A stretch of 36,816 nt of DNA from Streptomyces sp. McG3 (GTDB taxonomy: Bacteria > Actinomycetota > Actinomycetes > Streptomycetales > Streptomycetaceae), in the NCBI RefSeq assembly GCF_018619185.1, contig NZ_JAAXYC010000049.1:1-36816 (forward strand), in the 5' to 3' direction. The position numbers and the translations under genes were made by a program. The notes below the pieces were generated by a model. It saw only the letters and a list, made by a program, of their open reading frames with translations, was not told the DNA's origin and did no database searches. Shown here one piece after another: positions 1 through 6,936 of the stretch. Position 1 is the first letter of the stretch. Every line of letters starts with the position of its first letter.

Positions 1-86
1 CCTCGGGGCTCCCCTCCGCCCTGCCCCCGACGCTCCGGGGACCGGGACACCGGACGTCGGGGGCAGGGCGGAGGGGAGCCCCGAGG
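1..86. repeat. 32-bp perfect inverted repeat at the window edge
   Basis: Positions 1-32 are the exact reverse complement of 55-86. With C33 bulged out, the pairing continues (TCCGG 34-38 with CCGGA 50-54), which gives a 37-bp stem and an 11-base loop. It falls inside the partial secreted-protein frame, not after a gene, so it is not an obvious terminator. A fold-back artefact at a contig end is a real alternative. Confidence 0.85.
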
Positions 87-321
87 GGGAGGCGGAGCCC
101 GACGGCAGGGGCCGTGGCGCGGCCGGACGGGAGGGGGCCGCGGACGTGGTGGCGGCGGGGCTCGACGTCCCGGGCGCGGGCGTCGTGGCGGTGCGGGACG
201 GGCCGTCGGGCGCCGGTGCACCGTGGGCGGGGCCACCCAGCGGCCCCAGCGCCGCTCCGGCCACCGCCATCAGACAGACCGCACACCTCGACGACCATGC
301 GGCCGGAAGTCCTGGAGCCAT
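1..321 (-). CDS. secreted Ala/Pro/Ser/Thr-rich protein, N-terminal part (runs off left edge)
   Basis: An open frame starts with ATG at 321 on the minus strand and has no stop in 107 codons to the window edge. The N-terminus looks like a signal peptide: MAPGLPAAWSSRC, then the hydrophobic CAVCLMAVAGAALGPLG and a likely cleavage after AHG/GAP. What follows is low complexity (Pro, Ser, Thr, Ala), as in the wall-spanning stalks of actinobacterial surface proteins. It lies on the same strand and downstream of the PASTA kinase, separated by a strong hairpin. I see no clear Shine-Dalgarno before the ATG. The last third is built on a long perfect inverted repeat (1-86), so the edge sequence may be unreliable. 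No family can be assigned. An alternative is that this is only a GC-rich chance frame. Confidence 0.5.
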   Translation of the reverse strand, partial: MAPGLPAAWSSRCAVCLMAVAGAALGPLGGPAHGAPAPDGPSRTATTPAPGTSSPAATTSAAPSRPAAPRPLPSGSASPSGLPSALPPTSGVPVPGASGAGRRGAPR

Positions 322-434
322 GAGATCAGCGTCACACGGGCCCCCTCATCCGGCATCCCGGACGCGGTATCCGGAAATACGGGCCCTGATCGTGCCCTTG
401 TAGCGGTCCGGGACGGAGATCCATGGACCCGTAA

Positions 435-482
435 CGGTCACCTTCGGACACTGCCCGGCCGGGCAGTGTCCGAAGGTGACCG
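435..482. terminator. 48-bp perfect palindrome, terminator downstream of the PASTA kinase
   Basis: Arm 435-458 is perfectly complementary to arm 459-482 with no spacer (centre CCGG). It lies about 30 bases downstream of the stop codon of the minus-strand kinase, the expected place for a factor-independent terminator. There is no T-tract, as is usual in Streptomyces. A 20-bp direct repeat (475-494 and 501-520, one mismatch) links the right arm to the end of the kinase gene. Confidence 0.8.
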
Positions 483-513
483 GCGGATCGGGAGAGCCTG
501 GGTGACCGGCGGA

Positions 514-2139
514 TCAGGAGGGCTTGCCGGTGGAGACCTGCAGCTCGAAGTGCGCCCCGCGCTCGGAGACGGCCGCGCCGGAAGACGGGAACTGCCCCAC
601 TACCTGGCCGTCGGCGTAGGTGTTGCCCTTCTCCTCGATCTCCTTGATCGTCCACCCCGCGGCGGCCGCACACGCCTTCGCGGACCGGATGTCCTTGTAG
701 ACGAAGTTCGGCGCCTGGACCTTCGCCGGGTCGTTGGAGTCCTCGGAGGCGCTCGTGCACTCCGTGTCCTTCATCGTCCGGTTGCGCTCGGGCGGTCGGT
801 AGCCCTCCACCTCGCTGGTGTCCGGGTCTCCGCCCTTGCCCGCCTCGTCGTCCTTGCCGCCCTGGAGGGCGATCGCGGTGATCAGGCCGCCGATGGCCAG
901 CAGCGCGACGACGATCGAACCGACGACGACCGGCATGTTCCGCTTGGCGCCGCCGCCGGCGGTGCCCACGGCCGTCGAGTGCTGCGGGCTGATCGAGTAC
1001 GGCGGCGGGGTCTGGTGGGCCAGCGGGCCCGGGGCCTGATAGCCCTGGGCCGACTGCGGGTAGCCGTAGCCCGGCGTGGGCGCCGGGGTCGGCTGGCCGT
1101 ACGGGCCCGGCTGGTGCTGCTGGGGCTGGTACGGCGTCTGGACGCTCTGGGGCGCCGGGGTGCTCTGGTCGACCGGCGGGAACACCGCGGAGCCGACACC
1201 GGAGCCGCTGTTGGCGGGTCCGCCGCCGGCCACGATCACCGGGGCGCCGGTCTGGCCGCCGGAGGCGTTGAGCACGCGGGCGATCTCGTCGCGCATCGCG
1301 GCGGCGCTGGGGAAGCGCTCGTTCGGGTTCTTCTTGAGCGCGCGGGCGACGAGGGCGTCCATCGCCGGGGTGACCGACCGGTTGATGCTGGACGGCGCGA
1401 CCGGCTCCTCCTGCACATGCGCGTACGCGATGGCCAGCGGCGAGTCCGCGTCGAACGGGATCCGGCCGGTGAGCAGCTGGAAGAGCATGATGCCGACCGA
1501 GTACAGGTCGGACCGGGCGTCGACGCCGCGGCCGAGTGCCTGCTCGGGGGAGAGGTACTGCGGGGTGCCGACGACCATGCCGGTCTGCGTCATCGAGGTG
1601 ACACCGGACTGCATGGCACGGGCGATGCCGAAGTCCATGACCTTGACGACGCCGCGCTTGGTCATCATCACGTTGCCGGGCTTGATGTCCCGGTGGACCA
1701 GGCCCATCTCGTGGCTGGTCTCCAGCGCGGCGAGCACGTCCGCCGTCACCTTGAGGGCCTTGTCGGCGGGCATCGCGCCATGCGTGCGGATGTCGGCGGC
1801 CAGCACCGAGCCGAGCGGCTGCCCCTCGACGTACTCCATGACGATGTACGGCATCAGCGCACCGCCGAGCTCGTCCTCGCCGGTGTCGAAGACGGAGACG
1901 ATGTTGGTGTGCTGGAGCTTGGCGACGGCCTGCGCCTCGCGCCGGAAGCGCTCGCGGAAGGACTGCTCGCGGCCGAGCTCCGTGTGCAGGGTCTTGATCG
2001 CGACCTGGCGGTCGAGGGCGGAGTCGTAGGCCAGGTATACGGACGCCATCCCGCCCTCGCCGAGCAGGTCGCGCAGCTGGTAGCGGCCGCCCGCGACCGC
2101 CCCGCCCGCGTAGCGGCCCTGTGCGCCGTCCTGGCTCAT
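514..2139 (-). CDS. membrane Ser/Thr protein kinase with one PASTA-like domain (PknB type)
   Basis: A 541-residue Hanks-type kinase. The kinase domain is at about 20-290: glycine loop GEGGMASVY (27-35), Lys49, catalytic HRDIKPGN (Asp151), DFG 169-171, and activation loop SMTQTGMVVGTPQYLSPEQ with Thr residues available for autophosphorylation. A Pro/Gln-rich linker (about 320-400), one transmembrane helix (402-425) and an extracellular region with a single PASTA-like domain (about 475-537) follow. PknB-family proteins often carry three or four PASTA repeats, so one is few. Two extracellular cysteines (461, 490) could pair. The ATG at 2139 is chosen because GAGGGGG lies 9 bases upstream; an ATG at 2148 directly abuts that motif. 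It is divergent from a second kinase. In the family such kinases sense peptidoglycan fragments and phosphorylate cell-wall and division targets; that role is inferred here. Confidence 0.93.
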   Translation of the reverse strand: MSQDGAQGRYAGGAVAGGRYQLRDLLGEGGMASVYLAYDSALDRQVAIKTLHTELGREQSFRERFRREAQAVAKLQHTNIVSVFDTGEDELGGALMPYIVMEYVEGQPLGSVLAADIRTHGAMPADKALKVTADVLAALETSHEMGLVHRDIKPGNVMMTKRGVVKVMDFGIARAMQSGVTSMTQTGMVVGTPQYLSPEQALGRGVDARSDLYSVGIMLFQLLTGRIPFDADSPLAIAYAHVQEEPVAPSSINRSVTPAMDALVARALKKNPNERFPSAAAMRDEIARVLNASGGQTGAPVIVAGGGPANSGSGVGSAVFPPVDQSTPAPQSVQTPYQPQQHQPGPYGQPTPAPTPGYGYPQSAQGYQAPGPLAHQTPPPYSISPQHSTAVGTAGGGAKRNMPVVVGSIVVALLAIGGLITAIALQGGKDDEAGKGGDPDTSEVEGYRPPERNRTMKDTECTSASEDSNDPAKVQAPNFVYKDIRSAKACAAAAGWTIKEIEEKGNTYADGQVVGQFPSSGAAVSERGAHFELQVSTGKPS

Positions 2140-2523
2140 GACTTGCATCCCCCTCGGCGGCGCGCGGTCGCACGCGGTGTATCTGTCTGACGTCGTATCC
2201 GACGTCGTTGTATCTGTCTGACGTCGTTTCTGTCTGACGTGATGGCGTGCGACGCGGTTCCGTACAACGCGATTACGCGCCAAGTCTGCCCCAGGGGTCC
2301 GACACGTCAAGCCGGGTGCCCGTTCCGTGACCCTACGCACAAGAAGCGTCTCGGAAGCGTTACAGGAAACGCATCAAATCCATGTGTAGGACGCGCCGGG
2401 CGGTCAGATGATCCTGCCGCAGCGGAACCGTGGTGTCCGGCGGAGGCTGTAGCGTGACGCTTCAATGCAGCAAGGCACCGTGAGAACCCGCGGACGCGCG
2501 GACAGATACGACGGCGAGGACTG
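2140..2523. promoter_or_regulatory. divergent kinase promoter region (384 bp, no gene)
   Basis: This spacer separates two outward-facing kinase genes and must hold promoters for both. The end next to the minus-strand kinase carries a repeated motif (2178-2240). Nearer the plus-strand kinase there is a small dyad, GCGTT-N6-AACGC, just after 2355. No convincing -35/-10 pair stands out, and I see no small gene in it. Confidence 0.6.
2178..2240. repeat. three direct copies of TGTCTGACGT upstream of the PASTA kinase
   Basis: TGTATCTGTCTGACGTCGT occurs exactly at 2178-2196 and again at 2209-2227. A third core, TGTCTGACGT, is at 2231-2240. Core starts are at 2184, 2215 and 2231 (spacing 31 and 16), with another GACGTCGT at 2201-2208. 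The block lies 40-100 bases upstream of the kinase start, so it could be a tandem regulator-binding site or a slippage expansion. Confidence 0.8.
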
Positions 2524-4113
2524 ATGGCACCCGATTCCGAAGCAAACGGCGGCGGAGTTTCGGATGGCTCCGACGCCTGGGGTGTCGGCGGCGTGGTCGG
2601 TGACGGACGCTACCGGATGACCTACCGGCTCGGCCGGGGCGGCATGGCAGAGGTCTACGCGGCGGAGGACGTCCGGCTCGGACGTACGGTCGCGGTGAAG
2701 CTCCTCCGTTCCGACCTGGCCGAGGATCCGGTCTCCAAGGCGCGCTTCACCCGCGAGGCACAGTCCGTCGCGGGCCTCAACCACCACGCGATCGTCGCCG
2801 TCTACGACTCCGGCGAGGACGTCGTGGGCGGCCAGACCGTCCCCTACATCGTGATGGAGCTGGTCGAGGGCCGCACCATCCGCGATCTGCTCCTGACCGC
2901 GGAGGCCCCGCCGCCCGAGCAGGCGCTGATCATCGTCTCGGGGGTGCTGGAAGCCCTCGCGTACTCGCACCAGCACGGCATCGTGCACCGCGACATCAAG
3001 CCCGCCAACGTGATCATCACGGAGTCGGGCGCGGTCAAGGTGATGGACTTCGGCATCGCCCGCGCGCTGCACGGCGCGCAGTCGACGATGACCCAGACCG
3101 GCATGGTCATGGGCACCCCGCAGTACCTCTCCCCCGAGCAGGCGCTCGGCAAGGCGGTCGACCACCGGTCCGACCTGTACGCCACCGGCTGCCTGCTCTA
3201 CGAACTGCTGGCGCTGCGGCCCCCCTTCACCGGCGAGACCCCGCTCTCGGTGGTCTACCAGCACGTCCAGGACATCCCGGTGCCGCCGTCCGAGGTCTCG
3301 GACGTGGTGCCGCCGGAGCTGGACGGGATGGCGATGCGCGCGCTGGCGAAGGACCCGGACGACCGGTTCCAGAGCGCCGAGGAGATGCGCGGGCTCGTCC
3401 AGTACAGCCTCCAGATGCTCCAGGTGCAGGGCGGCCACACGGGCACGTGGAACACCGGCCCGGTCGCGCTGCACGAGGGGGGCCAGACCCCGCCGCACGG
3501 GATGTCCGGCTCCACCCGCGCGATGGGTCACCCGATGCACGGGGACACCTCGCAGGGCCCGATCCTGCCGCCGTACAACCCGGACGACGGGGGCTACGAC
3601 GGCGGCGGCCGGCGCTCCGGCGGGCGCGGCAAGATGTGGCTCTTCGTCCTGCTCGCGCTGATCGCGATCGGCGCGGGGGTCGCCTTCGCCGTCAACGCCG
3701 CGAAGGACGACGGGGGGAAGAAGGACCCGGTCACCCCGTCCACCTCGGTGAGCCAGTCCGAGGAGGAACCCTCGGAGGAGCCGTCGGAGGACGAGGAGAG
3801 CGAGGAGCCGGAGGAGCCGGACACCTCCTCCACCGGCGGTCAGACGCAGCCGAATCCGCCGCCGTACAACCCGGACCCGACCCCGAGCGAACCCTCCTTC
3901 ACCCCGTCCCCGACCCCGACCGACACGGACGCCGGGGCATCGGACGGCAACACCAACGAGGGCAGCAGCGGCGAGCCCACCGGTGAGCCCACCGACCCGA
4001 CCACCGATCCCGGCACCCCGGGCGGCGCCGGCGGCGACGACGGCGGGGCCGGCGACGACGGCGGTACGGGCACGACGCCCGGCGAGACGGCGCTCGGCGC
4101 CACGACGGGATAA
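2524..4113 (+). CDS. membrane Ser/Thr protein kinase with acidic Ser/Thr/Pro-rich extracellular tail
   Basis: A 529-residue Hanks-type kinase, paralogous to its divergent neighbour. Glycine loop GRGGMAEVY (37-45), Lys59, HRDIKPAN (Asp157), DFG 175-177, activation loop TMTQTGMVMGTPQYLSPEQ. A His/Gly/Pro-rich juxtamembrane segment (about 305-368) precedes one transmembrane helix (371-391). The roughly 138-residue outer tail is a Glu/Ser, then Pro/Thr, then Gly/Asp-rich low-complexity stalk with no PASTA or other folded domain, so its ligand, if any, is not apparent. ATG at 2524 has GAGG a few bases upstream. The near-identical activation loops suggest possible cross-phosphorylation between the two kinases, which is inference. 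Confidence 0.93.
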   Translation: MAPDSEANGGGVSDGSDAWGVGGVVGDGRYRMTYRLGRGGMAEVYAAEDVRLGRTVAVKLLRSDLAEDPVSKARFTREAQSVAGLNHHAIVAVYDSGEDVVGGQTVPYIVMELVEGRTIRDLLLTAEAPPPEQALIIVSGVLEALAYSHQHGIVHRDIKPANVIITESGAVKVMDFGIARALHGAQSTMTQTGMVMGTPQYLSPEQALGKAVDHRSDLYATGCLLYELLALRPPFTGETPLSVVYQHVQDIPVPPSEVSDVVPPELDGMAMRALAKDPDDRFQSAEEMRGLVQYSLQMLQVQGGHTGTWNTGPVALHEGGQTPPHGMSGSTRAMGHPMHGDTSQGPILPPYNPDDGGYDGGGRRSGGRGKMWLFVLLALIAIGAGVAFAVNAAKDDGGKKDPVTPSTSVSQSEEEPSEEPSEDEESEEPEEPDTSSTGGQTQPNPPPYNPDPTPSEPSFTPSPTPTDTDAGASDGNTNEGSSGEPTGEPTDPTTDPGTPGGAGGDDGGAGDDGGTGTTPGETALGATTG

Positions 4114-4114
4114 C

Positions 4115-4182
4115 GCACCACCGCACCAGCCCTGAGCCCGGCGTGCGCCCTCGTGGCGCGCGCCGGGCTCACGCGGTGGTGC
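4115..4182. terminator. bidirectional terminator between convergent genes
   Basis: A nested hairpin: outer arms GCACCACCGC (4115-4124) and GCGGTGGTGC (4173-4182), inner arms 4134-4148 and 4156-4170 (15 bp, one mismatch). It fills the gap between the plus-strand kinase and the minus-strand phosphotransferase. Confidence 0.75.
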
Positions 4183-4188
4183 ACCGGT

Positions 4189-5268
4189 TCACTCCGTGAA
4201 GGCCGCGGACACCGCCTCGTACTCCCGCGTCCACCACACCGCCAGGGCCGACACCGCGGGGAACTGCGGGTCGGCCCTGCGGTCGTGGAGGCGGTAGCGC
4301 CAGCGGAGTATCCAGAAGTCGTTGAGCCGCTCCCACCACACGCGGTGCGCCGCGGCCGCCAGTTCCGCGGCCCCCGCCCCGGCGGCCCGCCGGTACGCGC
4401 GGGCGTACGCCCGTACCTTGGCGAGATCCAGCTCCCCGGCCGGGCGGACGAAGAAGATCGCCGCCGCCCGTACCGCCTCCTCGGCGCGCGGCTGTACGCC
4501 CAGCCGGTCCCAGTCCACGATCGCGACCGGGTCGGCGCCCCGGTAGAGCAGGTTCAGCGGGTGGAAGTCCCCGTGCACCCAGCCGGTGGCGGGACCGTCC
4601 GGGGTGGGAGGGCGGCGGTGGGAGTGCTGTTCGAGCAGGGCGCGGCGCTCCACGAGCCGGTGCACGGCGAGTTCGTCGAAGGCGTCGCGGGGGGCGTCCC
4701 GGCCGCCCTGCCCGCGCGCGGCGGCCAGCAGGTCGTCGATCAGAGCGAAGGTGTCGGCGGCGTCCGGGCTGCGGTGGACCGGCCGGGCGGGCGGGCTCGC
4801 CGGATGGGGGCCGTCGCGCGGCGCCATCACCTGTTCCAGACCGGTGTGCACGGTCCCCAGGAGCGCACCGAGCCGACGCGACTGGGAGAGGGTCAGCTCG
4901 GAGCCGGCCCGGTGGAGGCCGTCGACCCATGGGTGCAGGGCGTAGCACCGTTCGCCGATCACGGTGACGGTGTCGCCCCGGGTGTCCGTCAGGGGCGGGA
5001 CGACGGGGACGCCGAGCGACTGCAGGCGCTGGGTGGCGCGGTGCTGGCGCACGATCGCGGCGCGTTCGCCGCTGGTGTCGTCCAGGTGTTTCTTGTCGAG
5101 GTGGTGCTTGAGGAAGTAGGACCCGCGCGTGGTGGAGACGCGGTATCCGTGGTTCAGCAGGCCCTTGGTGATCGGCTCGCAGGCGAGCGGCTCGCCCACG
5201 TTCGGGTAACGGCGCAGCACCTCGCCGACCGGGGGAACAGGTGGACGAGTGACATATGAGCGCGGCAC
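4189..5268 (-). CDS. aminoglycoside phosphotransferase-fold (APH/choline kinase family) protein
   Basis: 359 residues of the APH family. The catalytic loop is HGDFHPLNLL, followed by the metal-binding VAIVDWDRLG, the usual Brenner-motif order. An N-terminal segment with GSYFLKHH corresponds to the ATP-binding lysine region, and the C-terminal half is helical and Arg/Ala-rich. Family members phosphorylate small molecules (antibiotics, sugars, homoserine, choline); nothing here identifies the substrate, and a resistance role should not be assumed. The GTG start at 5268 lies 7 bases after a -10-like TAACAT and has no Shine-Dalgarno, so the transcript may be leaderless. It converges on the kinase gene through a shared terminator. 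Confidence 0.85.
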   Translation of the reverse strand: MPRSYVTRPPVPPVGEVLRRYPNVGEPLACEPITKGLLNHGYRVSTTRGSYFLKHHLDKKHLDDTSGERAAIVRQHRATQRLQSLGVPVVPPLTDTRGDTVTVIGERCYALHPWVDGLHRAGSELTLSQSRRLGALLGTVHTGLEQVMAPRDGPHPASPPARPVHRSPDAADTFALIDDLLAAARGQGGRDAPRDAFDELAVHRLVERRALLEQHSHRRPPTPDGPATGWVHGDFHPLNLLYRGADPVAIVDWDRLGVQPRAEEAVRAAAIFFVRPAGELDLAKVRAYARAYRRAAGAGAAELAAAAHRVWWERLNDFWILRWRYRLHDRRADPQFPAVSALAVWWTREYEAVSAAFTE

Positions 5269-5275
5269 TTACCAG

Positions 5276-5281
5276 ATGTTA
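5276..5281 (-). promoter_or_regulatory. candidate -10 hexamer TAACAT for a leaderless transcript
   Basis: TAACAT on the minus strand ends 7 bases before the GTG at 5268, so transcription would begin at the start codon. No consensus -35 is visible at 17-18 bases upstream. Confidence 0.4.
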
Positions 5282-5372
5282 GATCACTCTGCGTGGCCGC
5301 TCGGCGGGAGTTGCGGTCACGCCCGGAGGTGCGCTAGAGGGGCCGGCGGAGGCGCCCCGGTTCATCGGTGCC

Positions 5373-5840
5373 TCAGAACGTCAGCGTGTGCTCCGTGACG
5401 AAGTGCGGATCGACCCGGAGGTAGGCCGGCGCGAAGGGCTCCCCGTTGACGGAGACGGGGGCGGCGCCGAACAGCCGCTCCTGCTCGGGGCAGGGGTGCA
5501 CGATCTCGGCGGGGCCGGTGAACTGCACCGACCACAGGTCGCCGCCGTCGCCGGAGGCCGTGTCGTTGTAGTTGTCCGCGCCGTACGCGACGACGCTCCC
5601 GTCGCACGCCTCGTGGTGGCCGAAGCCGCTGTGCATCCGCAGCAGGATGCGGCCGTCGCACACGACGTGCCGGGCCACCGTCAGGAACGGCAGGGCCCGC
5701 ATGCTCGTCGCGAGGCGGCCGTACAGGACGCGGCGGAGCAGTTCGATGGGCTCCGCTCTCCGGACCTGCCCGGTCCGGAGAATCGTGCCGGTCGCGGCCC
5801 GCCGGATCGTCCCGGTCGCGGGGAGTTCGTCGAAGGACAT
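5373..5840 (-). CDS. pyridoxamine 5'-phosphate oxidase-family (FMN split-barrel) protein
   Basis: 155 residues from ATG at 5840 (MSFDELPATG), with GGAA just upstream; a GTG at 5849 would add three residues. The central part (RALPFLTVARHVVCDGRILL ... VVAYGADNYN ... LWSVQFTGPAEIV) matches the split-barrel fold of small flavin- or F420-binding proteins of the PNPOx-like superfamily, including the strand where an Arg/Ser pair often contacts FMN phosphate. Such proteins in Streptomyces are usually flavin-dependent reductases of unknown substrate; true PdxH activity is unlikely from the divergence. It lies between the phosphotransferase and response regulator genes on the same strand with gaps of about 100 bases, so co-transcription is uncertain. 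Confidence 0.7.
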   Translation of the reverse strand: MSFDELPATGTIRRAATGTILRTGQVRRAEPIELLRRVLYGRLATSMRALPFLTVARHVVCDGRILLRMHSGFGHHEACDGSVVAYGADNYNDTASGDGGDLWSVQFTGPAEIVHPCPEQERLFGAAPVSVNGEPFAPAYLRVDPHFVTEHTLTF

Positions 5841-5929
5841 GGATTCCACTGTCCCCCGGCCCGTAGGGGCCGCGTAAGAGTCGCCTGCCCCGGGTGGCCC
5901 GGGACCAAAGTCCCTGCGGAGCGGGGGGC

Positions 5930-6589
5930 TCAGCGGCGCTCGGCCTGGAGCCGCGCGACGTACGCGGCCGCCTGGGAGCGGCGCTCCATGCCCAGCTTGG
6001 ACAGCAGGCTGGAGACGTAGTTCTTGATGGTCTTCTCGGCCAGGTGCAGCCGCTCCCCGATGACCCGGTTGGTCAGGCCCTCGCCGATCAGGTCCAGGAT
6101 CCTGCGTTCCTGTTCGGTGAGGCCGGCGAGCTTGTCGTCGCCCCTGCCGGTGCCGCCGTCGCGCAGCCGCTCCAGCACCCGGGCGGTGGCCACCGGGTCC
6201 AGCAGGGATTTTCCGGCCGCCACGTCCCGTACGGCATTCAGCAGTTCGTTGCCGCGGATCGCCTTCAGCACGTATCCCGACGCGCCCGCCATGATCGCGT
6301 CGAAAAGCGCCTCGTCATCGGCGTACGAGGTGAGCATCAGGCATTTGATGTTCTCGTCCTGGGAACGGATCTCCCGGCACACCTCCACACCGCTGCCGTC
6401 CGGCAGCCGCACGTCGAGCACCGCCACATCGGGGCGCGTCGCCGGGATCCGCACGAGGGCGTCCGCGGCGGTACCGGCCTCGCCGACCACCTCGATGTCC
6501 GCCTCGACGGAGAGCAGCTCATGGACGCCACGCCGGACGACCTCGTGATCATCGAGCAGAAATACCGTGATTTTTCCATCTTCGCGCAC
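5930..6589 (-). CDS. orphan NarL/LuxR-family response regulator
   Basis: 219 residues. Receiver domain at about 6-122: acidic pair Asp13-Asp14, phosphoacceptor Asp59 (VAVLDVRLPDGSG), switch Thr in MLTSYADD, and Lys in YVLKAIRG. The C-terminal LuxR helix-turn-helix (about 150-215) reads LTEQERRILDLIGEGLTNRV then AEKTIKNYVSSLLSKLGM. GTG at 6589 gives a normal family length; GGAGGGGAGG lies about 21 bases upstream, farther than ideal. No histidine kinase is adjacent, so it is an orphan here. It is divergent from the bkd operon. From memory the S. coelicolor gene beside bkdA (SCO3818) is an orphan regulator linked to antibiotic production; control of bkd itself is inference. The fold also resembles DevR/DosR. 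Confidence 0.9.
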   Translation of the reverse strand: MREDGKITVFLLDDHEVVRRGVHELLSVEADIEVVGEAGTAADALVRIPATRPDVAVLDVRLPDGSGVEVCREIRSQDENIKCLMLTSYADDEALFDAIMAGASGYVLKAIRGNELLNAVRDVAAGKSLLDPVATARVLERLRDGGTGRGDDKLAGLTEQERRILDLIGEGLTNRVIGERLHLAEKTIKNYVSSLLSKLGMERRSQAAAYVARLQAERR

Positions 6590-6936
6590 GGTCGCAGTCT
6601 CACATACTCGCCTCCCCTCCGCTCTTCCCTGGGGCTGATCCGCGGGATAACGTGCCGTTGTTCCGGCGTCCTGCAAGGCTGTTTCCAGTGCCCTGACCAG
6701 CAGAGCTTCGCGATTTTTTCGATTTACTTGGAAATCCAAGCAAAATCGCAGGTCAGATAGGGTTTCGCAGTTCTGCGACGCTGTGGGTAACGTGCCTATG
6801 ACAGGGCACTCGCCGGGGCACCTGTCACGCCTGACTCCGGCCGACCGGCACCCACCCCGTGCACGGCTCCGGATCCAGGCGAGCCGCACTGGTTCCCGGC
6901 AGACCCCGGGGGCCGGACCGACGGAGGAGCACGCAC
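6590..6936. promoter_or_regulatory. divergent regulator/bkd promoter region with two dyads (347 bp, no gene)
   Basis: An AT-rich block (about 6709-6765) stands out from the GC-rich surroundings. It holds the nested inverted repeat GCGATTTT (6710-6717) with AAAATCGC (6742-6749), enclosing CTTGG-AAAT-CCAAG (6727-6740). Just downstream is TCGCAG-TT-CTGCGA (6765-6778). These are good candidates for promoter and operator sequences shared by the response regulator and bkdA. The remaining 160 bases before bkdA form an untranslated leader with no evident structure beyond short GC dyads. Confidence 0.65.

Noticed and set aside
1..86. Inverted repeat considered as an insertion-sequence end
   Set aside because: The two arms are only 22 bases apart, no transposase is present and no target duplication is visible.
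223..2190. 655-codon open frame on the plus strand opposite the PASTA kinase
   Set aside because: It is antisense to a kinase with intact catalytic motifs, is Arg/Gly/Asp-rich with no domain, and reflects high-GC codon usage.
4189..5268. Antibiotic-resistance kinase
   Set aside because: The APH fold is clear but the sequence does not match a resistance subgroup that I recognise, and the neighbourhood is core genome.
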